From the NCBI GenBank assembly GCA_032906765.1, contig JAJTZB010000003.1, positions 1-64,000 of the forward strand: 64,000 bases of DNA, in the 5' to 3' direction. Below the pieces are notes generated by a model, which was given only the letters and a program-made list of their open reading frames with translations, had not been told where the DNA came from and ran no database searches. The stretch's first letter is position 1. Each line of letters starts with the position of its first letter. The position numbers were made by a program, and so were the translations under genes. Below are positions 56,883 through 64,000 of the stretch, one piece after another. The DNA is from Nitrososphaerales archaeon. Lineage in GTDB: Archaea > Thermoproteota > Nitrososphaeria > Nitrososphaerales > Gagatemarchaeaceae.

Positions 56883-58172
56883 ATGAGTATGGCTTTCGCG
56901 CACTCGCGAGCCAGAGCTGCAATTGGCCGTAGTTTGGCGATTGGAATTGTTGTTCTTCTGGTAGTCATAGCGGTCGGCGGTGGCTACTATTACTACAGCA
57001 CGACCCAGGCCCCGACTCCAAGCGGTCCCTCCGTAATCAAGATCGGGATGACGATGCCTCTCTCGGGGTCGCTCGCTTCCGACGGGGTGATGAGCTTGGA
57101 CGGGCTCAAGATGTGGGCGATGAACGTCAACGCCTCGGGCGGAATCTACGTTAGCAGCCTTAACCACAAATTGCCGGTGCAGTTGACTTACTACGATGAC
57201 ACCTCGACCGCCTCGGTCGTGGCGACAGATTACCAGCAGCTTGTCACTCAAGGGGTCAACTTCCTCATTGCCCCGTACTCGAGTGGCTTGACACTGGCGG
57301 CCGCCCCGATTGCGGAGACTAATCACCTGTTGTTGATGAGCCACGGCGGTGCCTCGGACTCGATCTGGTCGAAGGGATACAAGTATGTCGTCGAGGTGCT
57401 CAGTCCTGGAAGCAAGTACGCGGTCCCTGTGCTCCAGATGCTGGAGAACCAGAACAGCTCCACACCCCTGAAGGTAGCCTTCTTCTTCGGCAACGATGCG
57501 TTCTCGATCTCGGTGAGGCAGGGGGCGGCAGCGTTCATCAACGCGACCAGCGGCAAGTTCAGCGTGGTCTACAACCAGTTGTATGACGAGTCCGCCACGA
57601 GTTACACCGCCCAGCTGAGTCAGGTGGCGGCGGCCAACCCTGACGTAGTGATAGGCGGGGCGCACTTCGCAGACGGCGAGACGATAATGAAGAACATCCA
57701 GTCTCTCGGGCTGCACTTCAGCATGGTCTCCCTCCTGGTGGCGCCTGACGACCCGCACTTCCTTTCGGACCTGGGGTCTTTGGCGAACAACGTGGTCGCG
57801 CCCTCGCAGTGGGAGTCCAACTTGGACTTCAGCCACTTCACACCTTACTACGGGAACATCTCGAGCGCACAGTTCCTGAGCCAGTTCAAGTCGACTTTCA
57901 ACATGCCTCCCAACTACGAGGCTGCAGAGGCCTACAATACGGGCCTGGTCCTGGAGAAGGCGATCAGCGATAGCGGCTCCCTGAACTCCACCGTAGTCAG
58001 GAACCAACTGAGCAGTGAGAACATCTGGACGTTCTACGGGAACTTCCAGATCGGACCGACAGGGATCCAAGCCGGACACACGATGGTTGTAATGCAGTGG
58101 CAGAACGGGGTCAAGCAGACCATCTGGCCCAGGCCTGTCGCCACTGCTCCCTTCGTCTACCCGATGCCGTGA
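56883..58172 (+). CDS. ABC transporter substrate-binding protein, LivK-like (system 2)
   Basis: This 429-residue protein has a signal/anchor helix (LAIGIVVLLVVIAVGGGYYYY), a Pro/Thr linker, and the binding fold starting IKIGMTMPLSGSLASDGVMS. The central FLIAPYSSGLTLAAAPIAE and FFGNDAFSISVRQGAA are typical of amide/amino-acid binding Liv proteins. It delivers its ligand to the H-M-G-F proteins encoded next. It differs clearly from the LivK at 1604. A full-length open frame on the opposite strand is an artefact of GC-rich codons. Confidence 0.92.
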   Translation: MSMAFAHSRARAAIGRSLAIGIVVLLVVIAVGGGYYYYSTTQAPTPSGPSVIKIGMTMPLSGSLASDGVMSLDGLKMWAMNVNASGGIYVSSLNHKLPVQLTYYDDTSTASVVATDYQQLVTQGVNFLIAPYSSGLTLAAAPIAETNHLLLMSHGGASDSIWSKGYKYVVEVLSPGSKYAVPVLQMLENQNSSTPLKVAFFFGNDAFSISVRQGAAAFINATSGKFSVVYNQLYDESATSYTAQLSQVAAANPDVVIGGAHFADGETIMKNIQSLGLHFSMVSLLVAPDDPHFLSDLGSLANNVVAPSQWESNLDFSHFTPYYGNISSAQFLSQFKSTFNMPPNYEAAEAYNTGLVLEKAISDSGSLNSTVVRNQLSSENIWTFYGNFQIGPTGIQAGHTMVVMQWQNGVKQTIWPRPVATAPFVYPMP

Positions 58173-58224
58173 CAACGGCGGACGAAGCCTTTAATCGCAA
58201 TCCAGAGTAGCTGATTCCGAGGAC

Positions 58225-59082
58225 TTGATACTCGCCGAACTGGTAGTGCTCGGCCTCGCGTACGGACTCCTATTCGGAGTCTTGGCACTTGGGCTCACGC
58301 TGATTTGGGGTGTGATGAAGGTCGTCAACATCGCCCACGGCGACTTTGTCATCGTTGGCGCCTATTCCAGCTACTGGCTCTTCGTCCTGGCTGGGGTCCA
58401 CCCGATCCTTTCGATACTGTTCACAATCCCCTTCGGCTTCGGGCTGGGGATTATTGTGTACCTGGGGCTGGTCAGGAGGGTCGCCCACGCTCCCGAGCTG
58501 ATGTCCCTCTTCCTCACCTTTGGCCTATCCACGCTAATCAGCAGCCTTCTTCTCTACATCTACTCGCCGAACCAACGCGCCATCTCGGTGACCTTCCCGA
58601 GCATCAACGGGCTCGGGGTCATCCTGCCCGGAAATGCAGCGATAGCCGCGGCGTACGCAGTGGTCGTTGCAGTCCTCCTTCGAGTCTTCCTGACGAGGAC
58701 GTACTGGGGCAAGGCGATCAGGGCAGTGACCGAAGATAGCCGCTCGGCCCTGCTGATGGGAATCAACCCGGAGACGGTCAGCATGCTATCCTTCGGGATT
58801 GGTGTCGCAATCGCCTCGTCGGTGGGCTCTGTGGTGATGCTGCTTCAGGCAGTGACTCCGACAGGGGGCGGCGAATTCACGCTCCTCTCGTTCGTGATCG
58901 TGGTTCTTGGAGGACTGGGGAGTCCATTCGGGGCCCTTATTGGTGGAGTCGTGATTGGAGTAGTGGACAACGTCGCATCGCTGTACCTTCCAGCCGCGGC
59001 GACACCTGCAATCGGATTCATCATACTCGTAATCGTCCTGATAGTAAGACCGTCCGGCATAATGGGTGCGAAGGGCAGTTGA
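58225..59082 (+). CDS. livH: ABC transporter permease, LivH-like (system 2)
   Basis: This 285-residue membrane protein has the LivH opening GLAYGLLFGVLALGLTLIWGVMKVVNIAHGDF, the coupling stretch RTYWGKAIRAVTEDSRSALLMGIN and VVLGGLGSPFGALIGGVVIG. It is half the channel of the second importer. TTG 58225 starts it, 52 bases after LivK; a TATA-like TTTAATCG (58188-58195) could provide an extra promoter. Confidence 0.93.
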   Translation: MILAELVVLGLAYGLLFGVLALGLTLIWGVMKVVNIAHGDFVIVGAYSSYWLFVLAGVHPILSILFTIPFGFGLGIIVYLGLVRRVAHAPELMSLFLTFGLSTLISSLLLYIYSPNQRAISVTFPSINGLGVILPGNAAIAAAYAVVVAVLLRVFLTRTYWGKAIRAVTEDSRSALLMGINPETVSMLSFGIGVAIASSVGSVVMLLQAVTPTGGGEFTLLSFVIVVLGGLGSPFGALIGGVVIGVVDNVASLYLPAAATPAIGFIILVIVLIVRPSGIMGAKGS

Positions 59083-60050
59083 CGACCGTGAAGTTGTCTG
59101 GATTCACGCTGACCCGCAGAAGGTCGGCCGAGCTGGCCGTTGCGGTGGTCTTGCTGGCATTGCTCCTCCTGGCGCCAACCTTCTTCGCGAGAATCTCGGT
59201 GCTCTTCTTCATCCTCAACTGGATCGTTCTGTCCGAGAGCTTCAACATGTTCACCGGACTGACAGGGTACGTCAACTTCGGCCACGTCGTCTTCTACGGC
59301 GTCGGAGGGTACGTCAGCGCCCTCCTGATGGCGAACGCCCACGCCTCACCATACCTAGCGGTCATCGCCGGAGGGCTGGCCTCCAGCGTTCTGGCCCTTG
59401 GAATCAGCCTACCGACCGCGAGGCTCAGGGGAGCCTACTTCGCCATCGCGACGCTGAGCATCAACGAAGCGTTCCTTGTGACGTTCGACAGCTGGGACGC
59501 GGTGGGGTCGGCACCAGGATTCACTCTCCCGATCTCGTACTATCAGCCAGTTGTCGAGTACTACGTCATGGTGGTGGTCGCCGTCGCTTGCGTCGCGGCA
59601 ATGTACGCCATCTCCAAGTCGAGGTTCGGCATCGCCCTCCAGGCTATCCGGCAGCAGGAAGGCACAGCCAGTTCTATCGGGGTAAACGCGGCCTACTACA
59701 AGTCGCTCACGCTGGTCTTCAGCGGCTTCTTCGCAGGACTTGCTGGCGCCCTCGCAATCTGGCAGATTACCTACATCGACCCTCCATCGGCCTTCGATAT
59801 CACAATCACAGTCAACTCGATCTCGATGGCCATGCTTGGGGGGCTTGGGACAGCAATCGGCCCGGTCGTCGGCGGAGCTCTGCTCTACGAGCTGACGGAC
59901 TTGCTCGGCCTCAGCTACCCGTTCATCCACCTCATAATTCTCGGAGTTATCATAATTGGAGTGGTCTTGGTCATCCCGGACGGAATCCTTGGCGGTTCGA
60001 GAAGGGTCCTGGCCAAGGTCAGAGGAAGGAGAAGAAGCGGGAATGGGTGA
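59079..60050 (+). CDS. livM: ABC transporter permease, LivM-like (system 2)
   Basis: This 323-residue protein with about nine helices has FNMFTGLTGYVNFGHVVFYGVGGYV, GAYFAIATLSINEAFLV and SMAMLGGLGTAIGPVVGGALLYE, all LivM marks. The TTG start overlaps the livH stop (TTGA). Its C-terminus overlaps the LivG start by 8 bases. Confidence 0.93.
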   Translation: MTTVKLSGFTLTRRRSAELAVAVVLLALLLLAPTFFARISVLFFILNWIVLSESFNMFTGLTGYVNFGHVVFYGVGGYVSALLMANAHASPYLAVIAGGLASSVLALGISLPTARLRGAYFAIATLSINEAFLVTFDSWDAVGSAPGFTLPISYYQPVVEYYVMVVVAVACVAAMYAISKSRFGIALQAIRQQEGTASSIGVNAAYYKSLTLVFSGFFAGLAGALAIWQITYIDPPSAFDITITVNSISMAMLGGLGTAIGPVVGGALLYELTDLLGLSYPFIHLIILGVIIIGVVLVIPDGILGGSRRVLAKVRGRRRSGNG

Positions 60051-60771
60051 GTTGTTGAGGCTGACGCAGTTGACGAAAAGGTTCTCGGGGCTGGAGGTCC
60101 TGAAGGGCGTATCGTTCGAGGTCGCAGAGGGCGAGGTGGTGGGGCTGATAGGTCCCAATGGGGCGGGCAAGACGACTATCTTCAACATAATCTCTGGGAG
60201 CCTGAAACCGAACTCTGGAAGGGTCATCTTCGCGTCGAAGGACATCACTGGGCTTCCCCCTTACAGAGTCTCGAGGCTCGGCATAGCTAGAACCTTCCAG
60301 ATTCCGCAGCCCTTCGCTGAGATGACCGTGCTCGAGAACGTGCGAGCAGCCTTGCTCTTCAGCAATCCCCGTTCTGATGGCAGGCTTCCGAAGGATGCGG
60401 AGAAGCTCTGCGAAATGGCTGGGCTGAGCGGCAGGCTGAAGCAACCGGCCGGGTCGCTCACCGCACCCGAGAAGAAGAGGTTGGAGGTGGCCCGCGCGCT
60501 TGCCTGCTCACCCCGCCTCCTGTTGCTCGACGAGTTCGTGGCCGGGCTCACCTTAACCGAGGCAAGCTGGGCCTCCGGGATGATCAAGACGCTCTCGAAA
60601 GACTACGGTGTGACAATCGTCTGGACCGAGCACGTCATGAGGATATTGATGAGGTCCGTTGAGAGAGTGCTTGTCCTTCAGGCCGGCGAAGTGATTGCAT
60701 CTGGCAGCCCCCCCGAGGTCGTGAAGAACGAGCGTGTGCTTAGCGCGTACTTTGGAGGTAAGCCAGCGTGA
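60043..60771 (+). CDS. livG: ABC transporter ATP-binding protein, LivG-like (system 2)
   Basis: This 242-residue ATPase has Walker A GPNGAGKTT (37-45), the LivG hallmark ARTFQIPQPFAEMTVLENVR, signature region LTAPEKKRLEVARAL (degenerate, as in system 1) and Walker B LLLLDEFVAGL. ATG 60043 lies inside the livM end; the open frame back to 59956 is not coding. The H-loop region is VWTEHVMR. Confidence 0.93.
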   Translation: MGELLRLTQLTKRFSGLEVLKGVSFEVAEGEVVGLIGPNGAGKTTIFNIISGSLKPNSGRVIFASKDITGLPPYRVSRLGIARTFQIPQPFAEMTVLENVRAALLFSNPRSDGRLPKDAEKLCEMAGLSGRLKQPAGSLTAPEKKRLEVARALACSPRLLLLDEFVAGLTLTEASWASGMIKTLSKDYGVTIVWTEHVMRILMRSVERVLVLQAGEVIASGSPPEVVKNERVLSAYFGGKPA

Positions 60772-61484
60772 CAGAGTCGTTACTTGAGGTTTCTGGCCTC
60801 ACCGTCAGCTACGGGGCCGCTCAGGCGCTCTGGGACGTCTCCTTCTCGGTAAAACGCGGGGAGCTGGTCGTCCTGGTGGGGTCGAACGGGGCCGGCAAGA
60901 CGACCTCCCTCCGAAGCGTCCAAGGCATGCTCAAGCCCAAGAGCGGGAAGGTGACCTTCTGCTCCAAGGACATCACGCGGCTTGCAGCAAACAAGGTCAC
61001 GGCGCTAGGTCTCTCGCTGGTCCCGGAAGGGAGGGGACTCTTCACCACGATGACAGTCGAGGAGAACCTCCAGTTGGGAGCCTTCAACAAGCGCGCCCGG
61101 AAGCGGTTAAAGGAGAACTTCTCGTCAGCCTACGAGCTCTTCCCGATACTGAAGGAGAGAAGGAAGCAGAGGGCGGGCTCTTTGAGCGGGGGAGAGCAGC
61201 AGATGTTGGCGATTGGGAGGGGATTGATGTCTGACCCAGAGATGCTGATGCTCGACGAACCTTCCCTAGGACTGGCACCAATCGTTGTTTCGAAGGTCTT
61301 CGAGGTACTGGAAGGACTGAAGGAGAGCGGGCTGACAATCCTGCTGGTGGAGCAGAACATGGAGGCCTCCCTGGCGATTGCGGACAGAGGCTATCTGCTT
61401 GACAACGGGAGGATTGCCTTCGAGGGCACCCCGGACCAGTTCCGGGCGAATGAATCTCTGAGGGAAGCATACTTGGGGTTGTAG
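60768..61484 (+). CDS. livF: ABC transporter ATP-binding protein, LivF-like (system 2)
   Basis: This 238-residue ATPase has Walker A GSNGAGKTT (38-46), LVPEGRGLFTTMTVEENLQLG, signature SLSGGEQQMLAIGRG and Walker B MLMLDEPSLGLAP. The GTG start overlaps the livG stop. It ends the K-H-M-G-F operon, arranged differently from system 1. Confidence 0.94.
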   Translation: MTESLLEVSGLTVSYGAAQALWDVSFSVKRGELVVLVGSNGAGKTTSLRSVQGMLKPKSGKVTFCSKDITRLAANKVTALGLSLVPEGRGLFTTMTVEENLQLGAFNKRARKRLKENFSSAYELFPILKERRKQRAGSLSGGEQQMLAIGRGLMSDPEMLMLDEPSLGLAPIVVSKVFEVLEGLKESGLTILLVEQNMEASLAIADRGYLLDNGRIAFEGTPDQFRANESLREAYLGL

Positions 61485-61541
61485 GTAGGGCACTTGAACT
61501 CAAAGGCGCGCCCCGAGCCAGCGTAGGAGGAACCACCGCGC

Positions 61542-62834
61542 ATGAACTTGAGGTACCGAGCCTTCACTCTCTTCCTTTACAATTCTTGCCTCGGCGTCTT
61601 CCTCTCCTACGGGGTCTTCTTCACAAAGGTCTCGAACGAGTACAAACTCCCTGCGTCCGCCACGTCGCTGGTCTTCGGCGTCTTCGCGGTGCTATTCTCC
61701 ATTTCGTCTCTTGTTCTGGGTCTCTACATGAACACCCGAGGCCCTGGAAAGACCATCCTGCTGGGAGGTGGACTGATGAGCGCTGGCCTCTTACTTTCGT
61801 CTGTGGCGAACTCATACCCACTCCTCGTCCTCACCTACGGCGTGATTGGCGGCATTGGTTCGGGCTCCATGTGGATGCCGACCTCCTATGTCGTCTTCGA
61901 TAGCTTCGACTCGGCAGCAGTGAAGCAAGTCACAGGGCTTGTCAGCGCGGGCACAGCAATCGGCCTCCTCTTCTTCCCGCCCCTCGAAACATATCTGATC
62001 TTCGAAGGGGGTCTCCCGGTCGCGTTCCTCACTGTGGGGTTGGTCGTCCTTCTGTTCACAGGCCTCGCGTACCAGACCTCGAGGAGCAGCAAGGTGACCT
62101 CAAGATTCGACCTGAGAGAGGCGTTCAAGAACCTGAAGACCAAGAAGTTTGGACTCCTTTACGCATACTACGCAGCTGGAAACGCATTTTCCAGGACGCT
62201 CGTCACGATCTTCTTGGTCCCTCTCTTCGAAAGCAGGGGCCTCGGAACTGTGGTCGGCACATTGGCCCTCTCCCTGATTGGGGTAGGAAGCATGGCGGGG
62301 AGGCTGACCACGGGAGTGAAGAGGGTCAGCGAGGAGACGATGGCCGCCCTGGGCTTTGTCCTGCAAGGGGCATGCGCCGCTGGACTGTTCATTGCAAACG
62401 ACGCAGTGACGATAGGCGTCCTCTCCGTCCTCTTCGGGATCGGGTACGGAACCTACATCCCCGAGTTTGCGCTCATGGTGAGAAAGTACTACGGGGTGGA
62501 ACACTACGGCACCGTCTTCGGGATGTTGCTTACCAGCTTCGGGTTGGGCGCATTCATCGGCCCTGTATTCGAAGGGACAGCCGTCTCGTCGACCGGAGGG
62601 TACCTCCCGGGCTTCCTCCTCGCCGCGGCCGCGAGCATTGCCGTCGGAGCCCACCTCCTGTTCGCTGGCAAGGGTAGCGGTCAACGGGTTCCTTACCCTG
62701 GCAACCGTGGCCGGAATACTGGCGGAACAGACGAGCGCCCACGGGTTCATGCTGGGTATCAACAACGTGAAGTTCCTGCGCCCAGTCTTTGCAGGGAACA
62801 CGATCTACGCCGAGTGCGAAGTGACGGGTGTTAG
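61542..62834 (+). CDS. MFS transporter (oxalate/formate antiporter-like), 3' end altered
   Basis: Residues 1-375 form a normal 12-helix MFS carrier resembling OFA-type organic-acid antiporters (GPGKTILLGGGLMSAGLLL, YGVIGGIGSGSMWMP, MAGRLTTGVKRVSEE, FGLGAFIGPVFEG). After HLLFAGKG (about residue 376) the sequence becomes low-complexity (YPGNRGRNTGGTDER) because it reads a MaoC-like gene in the wrong frame. So the natural end is lost by a deletion at about 62669-62672. The carrier part is essentially complete and may still work. Confidence 0.8.
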   Translation: MNLRYRAFTLFLYNSCLGVFLSYGVFFTKVSNEYKLPASATSLVFGVFAVLFSISSLVLGLYMNTRGPGKTILLGGGLMSAGLLLSSVANSYPLLVLTYGVIGGIGSGSMWMPTSYVVFDSFDSAAVKQVTGLVSAGTAIGLLFFPPLETYLIFEGGLPVAFLTVGLVVLLFTGLAYQTSRSSKVTSRFDLREAFKNLKTKKFGLLYAYYAAGNAFSRTLVTIFLVPLFESRGLGTVVGTLALSLIGVGSMAGRLTTGVKRVSEETMAALGFVLQGACAAGLFIANDAVTIGVLSVLFGIGYGTYIPEFALMVRKYYGVEHYGTVFGMLLTSFGLGAFIGPVFEGTAVSSTGGYLPGFLLAAAASIAVGAHLLFAGKGSGQRVPYPGNRGRNTGGTDERPRVHAGYQQREVPAPSLCREHDLRRVRSDGC

Positions 62835-63012
62835 GGAGTCGAAGAACATGCGTGGAAGCGGAATAGTCACCCTACGGAGTTGGGGCTACAACCAGAGAGG
62901 CGAAAAACTGGTCGAGTTCGAGAGTTATTTCATGATGAGGAAGGCGAGGACTGTTCGGCGTCCGGCCCGTAGGGGGACGAGACAGCACCGTCCCAACGGC
63001 GATGCCCATTGA
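62638..63012 (+). pseudogene. MaoC-like hydratase gene lacking its 5' half
   Basis: From about 62672 the frame reads VAVNGFLTLATVAGILAEQ, then GFMLGINNVKFLRPVFAGNT and YAECEVTGVRESKNMRGSGI, the second half of a MaoC/R-hydratase domain. The catalytic N-terminal hot-dog segment (Asp-His motif) is missing, and the codons before it are shadow of the MFS gene. So it is a 3' fragment joined to the MFS gene. It would have acted on an unsaturated or hydroxyacyl-CoA, in line with the CoA transferase gene upstream. Confidence 0.75.
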
Positions 63013-63075
63013 TTGGGGTCCTCGCTAGGCTACCGCTCGCTTATATCGCGGGATTCTTGGTTTGGGCCGCACGTA

Positions 63076-64000
63076 ATGCGACGTGAAATCTACGCCGTAA
63101 CAATCGTTGTTCTTCTGCTGCTGCCCCTTCTCCCCGCTCCTGCCCTAGCAGCTGACGTGAGCCACGTCGGCAGGCCTCTCCACTTCGGCACGGAGATGCC
63201 AAGGGCGTCTCCCCCTCCCCAGACGCAGTACACGCTTCCGCCGAACTACTACTATGACTTCCGGGTCATCACGCATGGGGGCGGCACGCAGCTGAAGTTC
63301 AGCGTCTCGGCGACGGCCACTCTGGACATTTACGTGATGACCTCGCTCCAATTCTCAGCCTTCACTACGTATGCTAGCACCTCTGCCCTGTACCACAGAA
63401 CCGCGAGCATCCTCAGCGACGTGGTCGGCCTTCCCTCGAAGGGCCAGTACTACCTGTTGATCAACAACGACATTTCTGGGGCCACGGTCAGCCTGGGCGT
63501 TTCATACTCAACTGTCCCGGTGGACATATACTACCTGCACTCCTCCCTTCCAGTTCCCACAGGCATCGCGGATTACGGCGTCGAGAACTTCTCCGGAAGC
63601 CTGATTCCGTACAAACAGGCGATCTCTTCCGTGACAGCGACCGCGGTTCTCAACAGTGTGACGGCATACAACGCCTCCTCGCCGGCAGGTGCCAGCCCGT
63701 ACGGGGCGAGCCTACAGCTGAACGTGATGCTGCGCGTCAACACGACTTCGGGCCAGCGCGTCTACTGGCTGCAGAATGTCCTCACCCTTTTCACAAACAA
63801 CCAGACGGTATACTTCGCGGACAACATTTGGAACTCCACTGTTCCGGATGGTACGCTCGACCCGACCCTCGTCTCCGGTTCGGGCTCGGTCTACCCGTAT
63901 GCGAACCGCAACTACTACGTGGTAGGGACCGACATCTTCCCCTACGTCGCCCCCCTGACCGCGAAGTTCCCAATCTCCGTATCCCATTCTGGGACCGGCG
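63076..64000 (+). CDS. Thermopsin-like secreted protease (peptidase A5), cut by window end
   Basis: The frame begins MRREIYAVTIVVLLLLPLL with a signal peptide ending near ALAAD, and stays open to the window end (308 codons). Thermopsin marks are present: VPTGIADYGVENFSGSLIPY, PYGASLQLNVMLRVNTTSG, RVYWLQNVLTLFTNNQTVYF and DNIWNST. Thermopsins are archaeal acid proteases acting outside the cell, so the host may live at low pH. Here about 100 residues precede the thermopsin core (a beta-rich domain). The end of the gene is not in the window. Confidence 0.85.
   Translation, partial: MRREIYAVTIVVLLLLPLLPAPALAADVSHVGRPLHFGTEMPRASPPPQTQYTLPPNYYYDFRVITHGGGTQLKFSVSATATLDIYVMTSLQFSAFTTYASTSALYHRTASILSDVVGLPSKGQYYLLINNDISGATVSLGVSYSTVPVDIYYLHSSLPVPTGIADYGVENFSGSLIPYKQAISSVTATAVLNSVTAYNASSPAGASPYGASLQLNVMLRVNTTSGQRVYWLQNVLTLFTNNQTVYFADNIWNSTVPDGTLDPTLVSGSGSVYPYANRNYYVVGTDIFPYVAPLTAKFPISVSHSGTG

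Noticed and set aside
56880-58175. Full-length open frame of 431 codons opposite LivK of system 2
   Set aside because: Its translation is rich in Arg, Val, His and Gln without any domain, and it mirrors the codons of the clear LivK gene.
1-64000. CRISPR arrays or rRNA genes
   Set aside because: No regularly spaced repeats and no rRNA-like sequence were seen on either strand.

Overview
This window comes from an archaeon, most probably of the TACK group and close to the non-ammonia-oxidising, heterotrophic Thaumarchaeota. The evidence is a tRNA-Ala with a short non-canonical intron, TATA-box promoters about 22-30 bases from start codons (leaderless genes), archaeal asparagine synthetase, ThiD-ThiN fusion, AF1577-type radical SAM enzyme, PurS and single-chain PurL, a thermopsin-like protease and a zinc-ribbon protein coupled to glycosyltransferases. 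The lineage is inference; the archaeal domain is secure.

Layout. 1-1.6 kb: VapBC toxin-antitoxin pair between two decayed copies of one coding sequence. 1.6-7.9 kb: LivK-TrpB2-LivG-LivF-LivH-LivM transport operon. 8-11.8 kb: a damaged radical SAM gene, a CopD-like membrane protein, and divergent asnA and lrp. 11.7-20.2 kb, mostly minus strand: folate genes (folK, folB, folP), thiamine salvage (thiDN, MFS, P-loop protein, thiW), queE and pdxS-pdxT. 20.4-23.3 kb: peptide-modifying radical SAM enzyme and a complete IS element inserted in a gene remnant. 23.4-38.4 kb: purD, purH, purSQLFN-folD-MTHFS-purECM, purB and folC, a complete PRPP-to-IMP pathway together with the one-carbon folate enzymes that feed it. 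38.5-45.5 kb: tRNA-Ala, tRNA-Ile and an integrase-led island of mostly unrecognised genes ending in an ATPase/winged-helix gene. 45.7-55.7 kb: glycosyltransferases, ACT/V4R-like protein, TatA-like gene with a frameshift, P-type ATPase, CBS protein. 55.7-64 kb: CoA transferase, a second Liv operon (K-H-M-G-F), an MFS gene joined to the 3' half of a MaoC-like gene, and a thermopsin-like protease cut by the window end.

How it works together: the cell makes IMP with folate-dependent transformylases (PurN, PurH), and the window holds enzymes for building the folate (FolB, FolK, FolP, FolC) and charging it (FolD, MTHFS). Two branched-chain-type ABC importers and organic-acid CoA enzymes suggest growth on amino or organic acids.

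The most interesting parts are the tRNA-Ile island (38.8-45.5 kb), with a membrane-anchored nuclease-like protein, a membrane J-domain protein and an ATPase gene framed by matching TTAAC/GTTAA inverted repeats, and the many solitary tRNA 3'-end fragments scattered through intergenic DNA. These look like scars of past integration and go with several recently broken genes.
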